This document shows positions 26,649-38,449 of a stretch of 64,000 nt of DNA, piece after piece (the stretch's first letter is position 1; each line of letters begins with the position of its first letter). Made by a program: the position numbers and the translations under genes. The notes beneath the pieces are model-generated. The model made no database searches. It saw only the letters and a program-made list of their open reading frames with translations, and was not told the origin of the DNA. The DNA lies in contig NZ_JARGES010000027.1 of assembly GCF_029210365.1 (NCBI RefSeq), positions 434,001 to 498,000 of the forward strand. Direction: 5' to 3'. This stretch comes from Mesorhizobium sp. YIM 152430. GTDB lineage: Bacteria; Pseudomonadota; Alphaproteobacteria; Rhizobiales; Rhizobiaceae.

Positions 26649-29573
26649 ATGGCGGACCACAAATTCATCTCCGTGCGCGGCGCGCGCGAGCACAATCTGA
26701 AGAATCTCGACATCGACCTGCCGCGCGACAGCCTGATCGTCATGACCGGCGTTTCGGGGTCGGGCAAGTCGTCTCTGGCCTTCGATACGATCTATGCCGA
26801 AGGCCAGCGGCGCTATGTCGAGAGCCTGTCGGCCTATGCGCGCCAGTTTCTCGAGATGATGCAGAAGCCTGACGTCGATCAGATCGACGGCCTGTCTCCG
26901 GCCATTTCGATCGAGCAGAAGACGACGTCGAAGAACCCGCGTTCGACGGTCGGCACCGTTACCGAGATTTACGACTACATGCGTCTGCTCTTCGCGCGCG
27001 TCGGCATTCCCTATTCGCCCGCGACCGGACTGCCGATCGAGAGCCAGACGGTCAGTCAGATGGTCGATCGGGTGCTGGATATCGAGGAAGGCACACGGCT
27101 TTACATATTGGCGCCCATGGTTCGCGGTCGCAAGGGCGAGTACCGCAAGGAACTTGCCGAGTTGATGAAGAAAGGCTTCCAGCGCGTCAAGGTCGACGGC
27201 ACCTTCTACGAGATCGCCGACGTGCCGGCGCTGGACAAGAAATACAAGCATGACATCGACGTGGTGGTCGACCGCATCGTGGTGCGCGGCGATCTGGCGA
27301 CGCGGCTCGCGGATTCCATGGAGACCGCGCTGCGCCTCGCCGATGGCCTCGTCATCGCCGAGTTTGCCGACAAGCCGCTCGGCGAGGAGATGACCGGCGC
27401 GGACGCCGTCAACAAGTCGAAGAACGAGACGCATGAGCGCATCCTGTTCTCGGAAAAATTCGCCTGCCCGGTTTCGGGTTTCACCATTTCCGAAATCGAG
27501 CCGCGGCTGTTCTCCTTCAACAACCCTTTCGGCGCCTGCCCGACCTGTGACGGCCTTGGCAGCCAGAAGGCGATCGACCCGTCTCTGATCGTTCCCGAAG
27601 ACCATGTTTCGCTGCGCGAGGGTGCCGTCGCGCCGTGGGCGAAGTCCTCTTCTCCCTATTATGTCCAGACTCTGGAGGGTCTTGGCCGTGCCTATGGCTT
27701 CAAGATCGGCGATCGCTGGCGCGACATCGACGAAGAGGGCCGCAACGCCATCCTGCACGGCACCGGGACGCGCAAGATCGAGTTCGCCTATGAAGACGGG
27801 ATGCGCAGTTACAAAACGTCGAAGACCTTCGAAGGCGTGATCCCTAATTTGCAGCGCCGCTGGAAGGAGACCGAATCCGCCTGGATGCGCGAGGAAATCG
27901 AGCGCTTCATGTCGGCCACGCCCTGCCCGGCCTGCAACGGCTACCGCCTCAAGCCCGAGGCGCTGGCCGTCAAGATCAACGGTCTCCATATCGGACAGGT
28001 CACCGAAATGTCGATCCGCAAGGCGGTCGGCTGGTTCGAGGACCTGCCGAACGCACTGAATGAAAAGCACAACGAGATCGCCGTCCGCATCCTGAAGGAA
28101 ATCCGCGAGCGGCTGCGCTTCCTGAACGATGTCGGCCTCGACTATCTCACCATGTCGCGGAACTCCGGGACGCTTTCAGGCGGCGAAAGCCAGCGCATCC
28201 GCCTTGCCTCGCAGATCGGCTCGGGCCTGACCGGCGTGCTCTACGTGCTCGACGAGCCGTCCATCGGTCTCCACCAGCGCGACAATGCGCGCCTGCTCGA
28301 CACGTTGAAGCACCTTCGCGATCTCGGCAACACGGTCATCGTCGTCGAGCATGACGAGGACGCGATCCTCCAGGCGGATCATGTCGTCGACATCGGTCCC
28401 GCCGCCGGCATCCATGGCGGCACGGTTATCGCCGAGGGCAAGCCGTCCGAGATCATGGCCAACCCGAACTCGCTCACCGGCCAATATCTGTCCGGTTCGA
28501 TGGGCATCGCCCTGCCGGCCGAGCGGCGCAAGCCGAAAAAGGGCAAGCGCATCAAGGTCGTCGGCGCGCGCGGCAACAATCTGCGCGACGTGTCGGCCGA
28601 AATCCCGCTCGGCACGTTCACCGCCGTCACCGGCGTCTCGGGCGGCGGCAAGTCGACCTTCCTCATCGAGACTCTGTTCAAGGCGGCTTCCCGCCGCATC
28701 ATGGGTTCGCGCGAGCACCCGGCCGAGCACGACCGCATCGAGGGCCTCGAATTCCTCGACAAGGTGATCGACATCGATCAGTCGCCGATCGGCCGCACGC
28801 CACGTTCCAACCCGGCAACCTATACCGGTGCATTCACGCCGATCCGCGACTGGTTCGCCGGCCTGCCGGAAGCCAAGGCGCGCGGCTACCAGCCGGGCCG
28901 TTTCTCCTTTAACGTCAAGGGCGGCCGCTGCGAAGCCTGCCAGGGCGACGGCGTCATCAAGATCGAGATGCACTTCCTGCCCGACGTCTACGTCACCTGC
29001 GACGTCTGCCACGGCAAGCGCTACAATCGCGAGACGCTGGACGTCACCTTCAAGGGCAAGTCGATCGCCGACGTGCTCGACATGACGGTCGAGGAAGGCG
29101 TCGAGTTCTTCGCCGCCGTGCCGGCCGTGCGCGACAAGATGGAGACTCTGAAGAAGGTCGGCCTCGGCTACATCCATATCGGCCAGCAGGCGACGACGCT
29201 TTCGGGCGGCGAGGCCCAACGCATCAAGCTCGCCAAGGAACTGTCGCGCAGGGCGACCGGCAAGACCCTCTATATCCTCGACGAGCCGACCACCGGTCTG
29301 CATTTCCACGATGTCGCCAAGCTGCTCGAAGTGCTGCACGAACTCGTCGACCAGGGCAACACGGTCGTCGTCATCGAGCACAATCTCGAAGTCATCAAGA
29401 CCGCGGACTGGGTCCTCGACCTCGGCCCCGAAGGCGGCGACGGCGGCGGCCGGCTCGTCGCCTCCGGCACACCCGAAGACGTCGTCGCCGAACCGAACAG
29501 CTACACCGGCCAGTTCCTCAAGGAACTCCTCGAGCGCCGCCCGGTGATCGGCAAGGCTGAGGCGGCTGAGTAA
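26649..29573 (+). CDS. uvrA: Excinuclease ABC subunit A
   Basis: UvrA is the ATP-dependent damage sensor of nucleotide excision repair. The 974 residues start at the ATG at 26649 ([17 protein letters not shown]), the family N-terminus. Two ABC modules are visible: Walker [15 protein letters not shown] and [13 protein letters not shown], and signatures [12 protein letters not shown] and [12 protein letters not shown]. Zinc-module cysteines occur in [24 protein letters not shown] and CDVCHGKR. It has its own SOS box. The stop abuts the stop of the convergent AT-rich gene with no gap. Confidence 0.98.
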   Translation: MADHKFISVRGAREHNLKNLDIDLPRDSLIVMTGVSGSGKSSLAFDTIYAEGQRRYVESLSAYARQFLEMMQKPDVDQIDGLSPAISIEQKTTSKNPRSTVGTVTEIYDYMRLLFARVGIPYSPATGLPIESQTVSQMVDRVLDIEEGTRLYILAPMVRGRKGEYRKELAELMKKGFQRVKVDGTFYEIADVPALDKKYKHDIDVVVDRIVVRGDLATRLADSMETALRLADGLVIAEFADKPLGEEMTGADAVNKSKNETHERILFSEKFACPVSGFTISEIEPRLFSFNNPFGACPTCDGLGSQKAIDPSLIVPEDHVSLREGAVAPWAKSSSPYYVQTLEGLGRAYGFKIGDRWRDIDEEGRNAILHGTGTRKIEFAYEDGMRSYKTSKTFEGVIPNLQRRWKETESAWMREEIERFMSATPCPACNGYRLKPEALAVKINGLHIGQVTEMSIRKAVGWFEDLPNALNEKHNEIAVRILKEIRERLRFLNDVGLDYLTMSRNSGTLSGGESQRIRLASQIGSGLTGVLYVLDEPSIGLHQRDNARLLDTLKHLRDLGNTVIVVEHDEDAILQADHVVDIGPAAGIHGGTVIAEGKPSEIMANPNSLTGQYLSGSMGIALPAERRKPKKGKRIKVVGARGNNLRDVSAEIPLGTFTAVTGVSGGGKSTFLIETLFKAASRRIMGSREHPAEHDRIEGLEFLDKVIDIDQSPIGRTPRSNPATYTGAFTPIRDWFAGLPEAKARGYQPGRFSFNVKGGRCEACQGDGVIKIEMHFLPDVYVTCDVCHGKRYNRETLDVTFKGKSIADVLDMTVEEGVEFFAAVPAVRDKMETLKKVGLGYIHIGQQATTLSGGEAQRIKLAKELSRRATGKTLYILDEPTTGLHFHDVAKLLEVLHELVDQGNTVVVIEHNLEVIKTADWVLDLGPEGGDGGGRLVASGTPEDVVAEPNSYTGQFLKELLERRPVIGKAEAAE

Positions 29574-30161
29574 TCAGCCTCCAAACTGCTTTGCGAGCAA
29601 AATACTCACTGCAATCAGCGCCAGAAGAAGAAGAATTGCGGCACCGTTACGAGAATATCGATAGTTGCGTTCCCCTGATTTGACACGGTTCCACTCTTCT
29701 TTGAGGATTGGCCGGGCCAAATCATTGAGTTCGTCGGCTGCTACTGTTGCTTCCGAGTATTGATCTTTTCGAACCAAATTACGAACTTCGTTTAATTTGA
29801 CTAAAAACTGTTTATTGACGTCCACGCGCTCTGAATTTAACTCATCTGGATTTAAGCGAAGGCATATCGACGTAAATGCTCGAGCTGCATTATCGTAGGG
29901 AATCTGCATTGCCTTCCAATGATCCTGCCAAGTTGAGGCAGTCGGAGTCTTATCATTGTTCCAAATCTCGTTAGCGCCGGCGATAAATCGTATTGAAGCA
30001 ACATACTGGGCAATTTCGGAGCGCAAACAATTAATCCAATCTTGCCGGAATTCTGATATCTTCTGTTCTTTTGAAATTACCAAATTTAGAAAGGAAAAAA
30101 ATCCAGCGATAAGTGCAGCGGTAACAGCGCCAATAGCAATTATCTGCGAGTTCGCTCCCAT
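29574..30161 (-). CDS. AT-rich orphan two-helix membrane protein
   Basis: The gene encodes 195 residues from the ATG at 30161, where GGGAGGGA precedes the start; a longer frame to 30281 lacks support. One N-terminal membrane helix (IIAIGAVTAALIAGFFSFL) is followed by the motif KEQKISEFRQDWINCLR, a helical soluble region, and a C-terminal helix (AAILLLLALIAVSILLA). Base composition and codon use are visibly AT-richer than all neighbours, with many ATT, AAT and TTA-type codons, suggesting recent transfer. The FRQxWI pattern recurs in unnamed accessory-genome membrane proteins, from memory. Function unknown. Confidence 0.7.
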   Translation of the reverse strand: MGANSQIIAIGAVTAALIAGFFSFLNLVISKEQKISEFRQDWINCLRSEIAQYVASIRFIAGANEIWNNDKTPTASTWQDHWKAMQIPYDNAARAFTSICLRLNPDELNSERVDVNKQFLVKLNEVRNLVRKDQYSEATVAADELNDLARPILKEEWNRVKSGERNYRYSRNGAAILLLLALIAVSILLAKQFGG

Positions 30162-30255
30162 ATATCCCTCCCCCAAAAAAATGATTTGATACTTGGTCAA
30201 AAAGTCAGTCAAGAAGAAAATTTCGCGTCCCAAATGAAGAGATTGGACATCCGTT

Positions 30256-31050
30256 ATGGCAAATTCAATCCGCGCGGGCATCGGTGGCTGGACGTTCGAG
30301 CCGTGGGAAGGCAGCTTCTATCCCGACAAGCTCGCTAAGAAGAAGCAGCTCGAATATGCCAGCCGTCAGATCCCGACGATCGAGATCAACAGCACCTATT
30401 ATCGCGGCCAGACGCCCGAGACCTTCGCCAAATGGGCGGCGGACGTGCCCGAGGGCTTCGTCTTTTCGGTCAAGGGCAACCGCTTCGTCACCAACCGCAA
30501 GGTGCTGTCGGAAGCGGGTGAATCGATGCAGCGCTTCTTCGGCACCGGCCTCGCCGAGATGGGCGACAAGCTTGGCCCGATCGTCTGGCAGTTCGCGCCG
30601 ACGAAGAAGTTCGAAGCCGACGACTTCGAAGGCTTCCTCGAACTGCTGCCCGAGAGCCGTGACGGCGTTTGCTTCCGCCATGTGCTGGAAGTGCGTCACG
30701 ACAGCTTCGCGGTGCCGGAATTCGTCGCGCTCGCGCGCAGGCACAAGGCCGCGATCTGCTTTGCCGACCACCACACCTATCCGGCAATCGCAGACCTGAC
30801 GTCCGACTTCGTCTATGCGCGCCTGCAAAAGGGCGAGGACGACGTGCCGACGGCCTATCCGCCCGCCGAACTCGACCAGTGGGCGAAACGTGCGCGCATC
30901 TGGGCCGAAGGCGGCGAACCGGGCGATCTGCCGAAGGCTGACCCGTCGGCGAAGCCGGAACGACGGCCACGCGACGTCTTCGTCTATTTCATCCACGAGG
31001 GCAAAATCCGCGCGCCGCAGGCGGCGCAGGCATTCATGCAGCGCGTTGCC

Positions 31051-31056
<6 letters not shown>
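30256..31056 (+). CDS. DUF72 domain-containing protein
   Basis: This is a 266-residue TIM-barrel-like DUF72 (YecE) protein. The family opening GIGGWTFEPWEGSFYP is at residues 9-24. EINSTYYRGQTPETFAKW, FSVKGNRFVTN, LGPIVWQFAPTKKF, LEVRHDSF and VYARLQKG are conserved blocks in order. The biochemical role of YecE proteins is unsettled; a metal- or DNA-repair link has been suggested only by context in some genomes. It follows the AT-rich gene divergently and converges on the NAD(P)H-hydrate dehydratase gene with a 6-bp overlap. Confidence 0.92.
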
Positions 31057-32502
<1,446 letters not shown>

Positions 32503-32550
32503 GCGCGGGCCGATCTGGGATTTCAAAGTTCAACTACAGGGAAACTGAAA

Positions 32551-33960
32551 ATGACCACTGCAAATGACATCCTCAAGCGGATCAAGGACGAGGACGTCAA
32601 GTTCGTCGACCTGCGTTTTACCGATCCCAAGGGCAAGCTTCAGCATGTGACGATGGACGTCACGGCTGTCGATGAAGACATGTTCGCCGATGGCGTCATG
32701 TTCGACGGCTCCTCGATCGGCGGCTGGAAGGCCATCAACGAGTCCGACATGGTGCTGATGCCCGACACCGAGACGGCCCATATGGACCCGTTCTTCGCGC
32801 AGTCGACCATGGTCATCGTCTGCGACATTCTCGATCCGGTTTCGGGCGAGGCATATAATCGCGATCCGCGCACGACCGCCAAGAAGGCCGAGGCTTATCT
32901 TCGTTCGGAAGGCTATGGCGACGAGGTCTATGTCGGCCCGGAAGCCGAATTCTTCGTCTTCGACGACGTGAAGTACAAGGCCGATCCCTACAACACCGGC
33001 TTCAAGCTCGATTCCTCGGAACTGCCGTCCAACGACGATTCCGAATACGAAACCGGCAATCTCGGCCACCGTCCGCGCGTCAAGGGCGGCTACTTTCCGG
33101 TTCCGCCCGTCGACTCGCTCCAGGACATGCGCTCCGAAATGCTCTCGGTCATGTCGGAAATGGGCGTGGTCGTGGAAAAGCACCACCACGAGGTCGCGGC
33201 CGCCCAACATGAGCTCGGCATCAAGTTCGATGCGCTGACCCGCAACGCCGACAAGATGCAGATCTACAAATACGTCATCCATCAGGTCGCCAACGCCTAT
33301 GGCAAGACGGCGACCTTCATGCCGAAGCCGATCTATGGCGACAACGGTTCGGGTATGCACGTCCACATGTCGATCTGGAAGGGCGGCAAGCCGACCTTCG
33401 CCGGCAACGAATATGCCGGTCTGTCGGAGAACTGCCTGTTCTTCATCGGCGGCATCATCAAGCACGCCAAGGCGCTCAACGCCTTCACCAACCCGTCGAC
33501 CAATTCCTACAAGCGCCTGGTCCCCGGCTTCGAAGCCCCGGTCCTGCTCGCCTATTCGGCGCGCAACCGCTCGGCCTCCTGCCGCATTCCGTTCGGCAAC
33601 TCGCCGAAGGCCAAGCGCGTCGAGGTCCGCTTCCCCGATCCGACCGCCAATCCGTATCTCGCCTTCTCGGCGATGCTGATGGCCGGTCTCGACGGCATCA
33701 AGAACAAGATCCACCCTGGCCAGGCCATGGACAAGGATCTCTATGACCTGCCGCCGAAGGAGCTGAAGAAGATCCCGACCGTTTGCGGTTCGCTGCGCGA
33801 AGCGCTGACCTCGCTCGACAAGGATCGCGGCTTCCTCAAGGCCGGCGGCGTGTTCGACGACGACCAGATCGACTCCTACATCGAGCTCAAGATGGCCGAA
33901 GTGCTGCGTTTCGAAATGACGCCGCACCCGATCGAGTTCGACATGTATTATTCGGTCTGA
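32551..33960 (+). CDS. glnA: Glutamine synthetase type I
   Basis: GlnA makes glutamine from glutamate and ammonia as a dodecamer. The 469 residues contain the GSI blocks [31 protein letters not shown] and [16 protein letters not shown]. The adenylylation site is the tyrosine of [12 protein letters not shown], so activity is subject to GlnE. It is cotranscribed with glnB, whose PII product governs that adenylylation, and is followed by a strong terminator. Confidence 0.98.
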   Translation: MTTANDILKRIKDEDVKFVDLRFTDPKGKLQHVTMDVTAVDEDMFADGVMFDGSSIGGWKAINESDMVLMPDTETAHMDPFFAQSTMVIVCDILDPVSGEAYNRDPRTTAKKAEAYLRSEGYGDEVYVGPEAEFFVFDDVKYKADPYNTGFKLDSSELPSNDDSEYETGNLGHRPRVKGGYFPVPPVDSLQDMRSEMLSVMSEMGVVVEKHHHEVAAAQHELGIKFDALTRNADKMQIYKYVIHQVANAYGKTATFMPKPIYGDNGSGMHVHMSIWKGGKPTFAGNEYAGLSENCLFFIGGIIKHAKALNAFTNPSTNSYKRLVPGFEAPVLLAYSARNRSASCRIPFGNSPKAKRVEVRFPDPTANPYLAFSAMLMAGLDGIKNKIHPGQAMDKDLYDLPPKELKKIPTVCGSLREALTSLDKDRGFLKAGGVFDDDQIDSYIELKMAEVLRFEMTPHPIEFDMYYSV

Positions 33961-33981
33961 TCGGACCGCATCGAAATGCGC

Positions 33982-34009
33982 AAGGGCGGCTCTCGGGCCG
34001 CCCTTTTCG
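33982..34009 (+). terminator. Rho-independent terminator of glnBA
   Basis: A 9-bp perfect stem (AAGGGCGGC / GCCGCCCTT) with a 6-nt loop is followed by TTCGTTT. It lies 22 bp after the glnA stop and also separates glnA from the convergent lpxB. Confidence 0.85.
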
Positions 34010-34020
34010 TTTCCGTATCG

Positions 34021-35193
34021 TTATGGCCAGTGCCGGTGCTGCGCCTCGATCGTCGCCAGCACGGCCTCGGCGCCGATCTCGCCGGCCGGCCGCTCGGTAT
34101 GAAGGCGCTGCGCGACGATGTCGAAACCGTGCATCTGCGTCGCGCGCGCCGGCGTTGCCGCCCAGACCTGCTCGATCGCGCGCGCCAGATTTCCGGGCCG
34201 CACATACTCGTTGTAATATTCAGGAACGACCGGCCAGTCGGCGATCAGGTTCGGCAGCGATGCCGACCAGGTCTTCACCAGGCTCATCAGCGCGCGCCAG
34301 ACCGCGTCCGTCTTGTAGCAGGCGACCAGCGGCACCCGCGCGAGCGCCAGTTCCAGCGACACCGTTCCCGACGCGGCCAGAGCCGCATCGGCCCGCGCGA
34401 AGGCATCGTACTTGCCTTCGGCATCCTCTATGATGCGGGTCGGAACCGGCCAGTCGGCAATCGCCTGATGAACCAGCGCCGCCACCTTCGGCACGGTTGG
34501 GATCTCCACTTCGAAGCGGTTGCCGCGCGCCACGAGTTCCTTGACCGTATCACCGAAAGGCCCGATCAGGCTCGACACTTCGGCCCGGCGCGAGCCGGGA
34601 AGAACCAGAAGCGACTTCGCGGCCCAGGCCGGATCGCCCCGGTTCATCTGCGCGGCAGCCGCGTGGCGCAGCCCCGCATCCTGCGTCAGCCGATGGCCGA
34701 CGAATGTTCCCGCAGGTCCGCCGAGCCGTTCCAGTTCACCCGGCTCGAACGGCAGCAGGCACAGTATATGGTCGATATAAGGCTTCATCTCCACCGCCCT
34801 GCCCGGCCGCCACGCCCACACGCTCGGGCAGACATAATGGATCGTGGGCAGGGTCGGCAGGATTGCCCGCACCTTGCGCGCGACGCGCAACGAGAATTCC
34901 GGGCTGTCGATGGTGATCAGGCAATCCGGGCGCTCGGCCGCGATGGACTTTGCCGTCTGGTTGAGCCGGCCGATCAGGCGCGGCAGATCCTTGACGACTG
35001 CGGTGACGCCCATCAGCGCGATCTGCGACCCGTCGAAAAACGAGTTCAGTCCCCGCGCTTCCAGATGCCGCCCGCCAACGCCGACCAGTTCGATCGGCCG
35101 ACCCTTAAGGCGCCCAATGGCGTCGATCAGGTCGGTTCCGAGAAGGTCGCCCGATTCCTCGCCAGCGACGATGGCGATCTTCAATGCCTGCAT
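34021..35193 (-). CDS. lpxB: Lipid-A-disaccharide synthase
   Basis: LpxB condenses UDP-diacylglucosamine with lipid X to give the lipid A disaccharide at the inner membrane. I use the ATG at 35193 (390 residues, MQALKIAIVAGEESGDLLG), which overlaps the lpxI stop by one base (TGATG). VGVGGRHLEARG, YVCPSVWAWRPGR, LPGSRRAEV and AASGTVSLELAL are the GT19 landmarks. It is the last gene of the long rpsB-to-lpxB minus-strand cluster and converges on glnA. Confidence 0.97.
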   Translation of the reverse strand: MQALKIAIVAGEESGDLLGTDLIDAIGRLKGRPIELVGVGGRHLEARGLNSFFDGSQIALMGVTAVVKDLPRLIGRLNQTAKSIAAERPDCLITIDSPEFSLRVARKVRAILPTLPTIHYVCPSVWAWRPGRAVEMKPYIDHILCLLPFEPGELERLGGPAGTFVGHRLTQDAGLRHAAAAQMNRGDPAWAAKSLLVLPGSRRAEVSSLIGPFGDTVKELVARGNRFEVEIPTVPKVAALVHQAIADWPVPTRIIEDAEGKYDAFARADAALAASGTVSLELALARVPLVACYKTDAVWRALMSLVKTWSASLPNLIADWPVVPEYYNEYVRPGNLARAIEQVWAATPARATQMHGFDIVAQRLHTERPAGEIGAEAVLATIEAQHRHWP

Positions 35194-36056
35194 CAATCGT
35201 CACCCTTCAGGCCATAGATGAAGACGCCCTGCGCCTTGGCGCGCGCCACGGTCGTTGCGAAATCCAGGATGAAGGCCCGCTCCGCATCGAGCGCGATACC
35301 CTTCAAACCGGCCGCAAATGCGGCGTCGACCGTGTCGGGTCCTATCGCCGGAAGATCGGCGCGCAAATCCTGGTCGGGTTTGGCGCATTTGACCAGAACG
35401 CCGCCAGACCGTCCCGCCAGTCGGCCGTGGCCACGCATGGCCGCGACGCGTTCGAGCAGGCCCTCCGTCCCCTCGATGCCCTCGAGTGCCACCGCCCGAC
35501 CGCCGATGGCAATGGCGGCTTGCCCGATATCGAGCGCGCCGATCGCCTTGGCCGCAGCGGCGGCAGCACGAATGTCGCGCATGTCGATCGCCGACGGTTT
35601 TGGCCCGGCTATCAGCCCCGCATCGGCCAGAAGGTCAGCCGCCAGCTCATGCGCGCCGATGACGGCGATTCCATGTGTTTCGAGATGGCCGATGATCGTC
35701 CGCAACAGGCCGTCATCGCCGGATGCGAGCGCCCTGACGAGCCGCGGCAGCATCGAAACGAGAGACCATGACCAGCGGATCGCGCCCAGCGCAGGCCGGC
35801 GGGCGACACCGCCCGCCATCACCACCTTGTCGACACCGGCATCTTTCAGCATCGGCACGAGCCTGCCGAAATCCTCCACGCGCAGCCAGCCATGATCATG
35901 GCCGACAAGCTGCGGTAGCGGCTTTGCCTCTCCTTCGATCAGGATGAGATAAGGCCGGATGCCGCGCGCGTTGAGACTTTCGACGATTTCGACGGGGAGA
36001 CGCCCGCTACCCGCGATCAGCCCGATCCGCCCTTCGGCGCGATCAGTCCGCGTCAT
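35193..36056 (-). CDS. lpxI: UDP-2,3-diacylglucosamine diphosphatase LpxI
   Basis: LpxI (DUF1009) hydrolyses UDP-2,3-diacylglucosamine to lipid X; it replaces LpxH in alphaproteobacteria. The 287-residue form from the ATG at 36056 starts MTRTDRAEGRIGLIAGSGRLP; a GTG at 36068 is an alternative. The start overlaps lpxA by 14 bp. DKVVMAGGVARRP and the C-terminal GVLVKCAKPDQD and IGPDTV blocks are typical. The lpxA-lpxI-lpxB order matches consecutive pathway steps. Confidence 0.93.
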   Translation of the reverse strand: MTRTDRAEGRIGLIAGSGRLPVEIVESLNARGIRPYLILIEGEAKPLPQLVGHDHGWLRVEDFGRLVPMLKDAGVDKVVMAGGVARRPALGAIRWSWSLVSMLPRLVRALASGDDGLLRTIIGHLETHGIAVIGAHELAADLLADAGLIAGPKPSAIDMRDIRAAAAAAKAIGALDIGQAAIAIGGRAVALEGIEGTEGLLERVAAMRGHGRLAGRSGGVLVKCAKPDQDLRADLPAIGPDTVDAAFAAGLKGIALDAERAFILDFATTVARAKAQGVFIYGLKGDD

Positions 36057-36873
36057 CGGTTTCGACACCGCGCTCGTTCAGAGCCGGCACCGTGAAATAG
36101 CGTTTGCCGCGCGCCTGAAGGAAGGAAAGAATGTCGGCGACCGCAGGCGAGCGCCCATATTCCGCCGCAACCAGCGGGATCGCTTCGGCAAGCGTCCGGC
36201 CCGGCGCGAAAAGCATCTTGTAGGCGGCGCGCATCTCCATCAGTTCGGCGCGCGAATGGCCGGATCGCTTGATGCCGATCACATTCAGGCCGCGCAGCTT
36301 GGCCCTGTCGCCCACCGCCATCCCATAGGGGATGACGTCGCCGACGACGGCCGCATATCCACCGATGAAGGCATGATGGCCGACCCGCACGAACTGATGC
36401 ACCGCGGCAAGCCCGCCAATGGTGACAAAATCGCCGATCTCGCTGTGCCCGCCGAGCGCAGTGGAGTTCGCCATGGTGACATTGTCGCCGACGATGCAGT
36501 CATGCGCGACATGCGAAAGCGCCATGAAATAGCCGTTCGAGCCCACCGTCGTCGCGCCGCGCGACGTATCCGTCCCGACATTGAAGGTCACGCCTTCGCG
36601 AATGTCGCAATTCGCGCCGACCGTCAGCGTCGTGCGTCCGCCCTTGTGCTTGACGCTCTGCGGTGGCCCGCCGAGAACGGCATTCGGCGAGATACGGCAA
36701 TCCGCGCCGACCGTCGTCGCGCCGAGCACGCTCACATGACCGACCATCCGCACCCGGTCGCCGATCTCGACCTCCGGTCCGACATGGCAGAACGGCCCGA
36801 CATGGACACCGACGCCGAGCCGCGCACCCGGCTCCACAACGGCCGACGGATGGATGAATGTCTCGTCGGCCAT
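36043..36873 (-). CDS. lpxA: UDP-N-acetylglucosamine acyltransferase
   Basis: LpxA adds the first 3-hydroxyacyl chain to UDP-GlcNAc, starting lipid A synthesis. The 276-residue protein is a left-handed beta-helix with many hexapeptide repeats (VEIGDRVRMVGHVSVLG and onward). AHDCIVGDN holds the catalytic histidine region, and the C-terminal helical domain contains GLNVIGIKRSGHSRAEL. It starts 4 bp after fabZ and overlaps lpxI. Confidence 0.97.
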   Translation of the reverse strand: MADETFIHPSAVVEPGARLGVGVHVGPFCHVGPEVEIGDRVRMVGHVSVLGATTVGADCRISPNAVLGGPPQSVKHKGGRTTLTVGANCDIREGVTFNVGTDTSRGATTVGSNGYFMALSHVAHDCIVGDNVTMANSTALGGHSEIGDFVTIGGLAAVHQFVRVGHHAFIGGYAAVVGDVIPYGMAVGDRAKLRGLNVIGIKRSGHSRAELMEMRAAYKMLFAPGRTLAEAIPLVAAEYGRSPAVADILSFLQARGKRYFTVPALNERGVETDDAD

Positions 36874-36877
36874 GCCG

Positions 36878-37345
36878 TCAGCCCTGCTTGGCCGACATCA
36901 TGGCCGAAATCTCGGCTTCCGCGACCTTGGCGCCATCAACGATCGCCTCGCAGCCGAAGCGCCAGATATTGCCACGCTGCTTCAGCTTCTTAACATGCAT
37001 TTCGAGCCGGTCGCCGGGAACGACCGGCTTGCGGAACTTCGCCCCGTCGATCGTCATGAAATAGACCAGCGAAGGCGTCGAAGCCGCCGTCTTGTTGATG
37101 CAGATCGCACCGGCGGTCTGCGCCATCGCCTCGATGATCAGCACGCCCGGCATGACCGGAAATTCGGGGAAGTGCCCGGTGAAATGCGGCTCGTTCATCG
37201 TCACGTTCTTGATGCCGATGGCCGATTCGTCGCCATTGATCTCGATGATCCTGTCGACCAGCAGAAAGGGGTAGCGATGCGGCAGAAGCTTGAGCAAATC
37301 CTGAATGGTCAAACTGTCGAGCGTGGTCGAATTCGCGTCAGTCAT
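36878..37345 (-). CDS. fabZ: 3-hydroxyacyl-[ACP] dehydratase FabZ
   Basis: FabZ dehydrates 3-hydroxyacyl-ACP in fatty-acid elongation and competes with LpxA/LpxD for the same acyl-ACP pool. The 155-residue hot-dog protein has [14 protein letters not shown], the active-site histidine in [10 protein letters not shown], and the glutamate in [12 protein letters not shown]. The start overlaps the lpxD stop by 8 bp, so it is translationally coupled within the lipid A cluster. Confidence 0.97.
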   Translation of the reverse strand: MTDANSTTLDSLTIQDLLKLLPHRYPFLLVDRIIEINGDESAIGIKNVTMNEPHFTGHFPEFPVMPGVLIIEAMAQTAGAICINKTAASTPSLVYFMTIDGAKFRKPVVPGDRLEMHVKKLKQRGNIWRFGCEAIVDGAKVAEAEISAMMSAKQG

Positions 37346-38399
37346 CGCCGCCTTCCTTGGTCTTTCGCGAGCCGGATACGAGTTTGCGGATATAGGTGAC
37401 TTCGCGGAAGAAGTCCTTCATCGGCTGCGCGGGCATACCGCCCCATCGGCCGCCATCGGGAATGTCGTGCATGACGCCGCTCGCGGCCGCGACCGCCGCG
37501 CCGGTCCCGATGGTGACGTGGTCGGCAAGGCCGACACGTCCGCCCAGCATCACGAAGTCGCCGAGCGTCACCGACCCCGACAGCCCGCAATGGCCGGCGA
37601 TCACGCACCCCCGACCGAGCCGGACGTTGTGCGCGATCTGGACGAGATTGTCGATCTTGCTGCCCTCGCCGATTACCGTGTCGGACATCGCGCCGCGATC
37701 GACGGTCGTGTTCGCGCCGATTTCGACGTCATCCTGAATGATGACCCGGCCGATCTGCGGCATCTTTTCGGGACCGCGCGGCCCGGTCACGAAGCCGAAT
37801 CCGTCCTGACCGATCTGCGCGCCGCCATAGATCAGCACGCGATTGCCCAGCAGCGCATACTGCACGGACACATTGGGCCCGATATAGCAGTCGCGTCCGA
37901 TCCGGCAGTTGCGGCCAATGACGGCGTTCGGCGCGATGACCGTTCCAGAGCCCACATGCGCGCCGGCGCCGACCACGGCGCCCGGCTCGATGATCGCGCC
38001 ATTCTCGACCGAAGCTGTCGAATCGACATAGGCGCGTTCGGAAATGCCGGTCTCGGAGGTCAGCGGCGCCGGTTTGGCAGCCGTCGGGAAGAGCAGCCGC
38101 CCGATCGTCGCGAATGCGTGTTGCGGCTTGCGGGTGACGAGAACGGCGACGCCGGAAGGAACCTGGTCGGCGATATCGGCAGTGCACAGCACGGCCGTCG
38201 CCTGCAATCCGGTCAGATGATGCGCGTTGCGCTTGCCATCGACGAAGACGAGCGCGCCCTCGCCTGAATCGGACACGGGAGCGATACGGCTGACCGGCGT
38301 TTCGGCGTAAGCGGCATTGGCGAGATCCGCGCCCGTGAGCGCGGCGATCTCGCCAACCGAAAAGGTTCTTGCCGGCTCAAAGAAGAGCGGATCTGTCAT
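37338..38399 (-). CDS. lpxD: UDP-3-O-(3-hydroxyacyl)glucosamine N-acyltransferase
   Basis: LpxD adds the second 3-hydroxyacyl chain in lipid A synthesis. The 353 residues comprise an N-terminal uridine-binding domain ([15 protein letters not shown]), a hexapeptide-repeat beta-helix ([17 protein letters not shown]), the catalytic histidine in [13 protein letters not shown], and a C-terminal helix. It follows bamA after 50 bp that contain a perfect hairpin, and overlaps fabZ by 8 bp. Confidence 0.97.
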   Translation of the reverse strand: MTDPLFFEPARTFSVGEIAALTGADLANAAYAETPVSRIAPVSDSGEGALVFVDGKRNAHHLTGLQATAVLCTADIADQVPSGVAVLVTRKPQHAFATIGRLLFPTAAKPAPLTSETGISERAYVDSTASVENGAIIEPGAVVGAGAHVGSGTVIAPNAVIGRNCRIGRDCYIGPNVSVQYALLGNRVLIYGGAQIGQDGFGFVTGPRGPEKMPQIGRVIIQDDVEIGANTTVDRGAMSDTVIGEGSKIDNLVQIAHNVRLGRGCVIAGHCGLSGSVTLGDFVMLGGRVGLADHVTIGTGAAVAAASGVMHDIPDGGRWGGMPAQPMKDFFREVTYIRKLVSGSRKTKEGGDD

Positions 38400-38411
38400 T
38401 CATGCCTGCAC

Positions 38412-38436
38412 TTTCGGGGCGCGGACCGCCCCGAAA
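38412..38436 (-). other. Perfect hairpin between bamA and lpxD
   Basis: TTTCGGGGC and GCCCCGAAA form a 9-bp stem with a 7-nt loop, starting 13 bp before the lpxD ATG on the minus strand. No T run follows, so it is not a classical terminator. It could affect processing or lpxD translation, because it abuts the ribosome-binding region. Confidence 0.45.
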
Positions 38437-38449
38437 AGCGTCCCACCCT

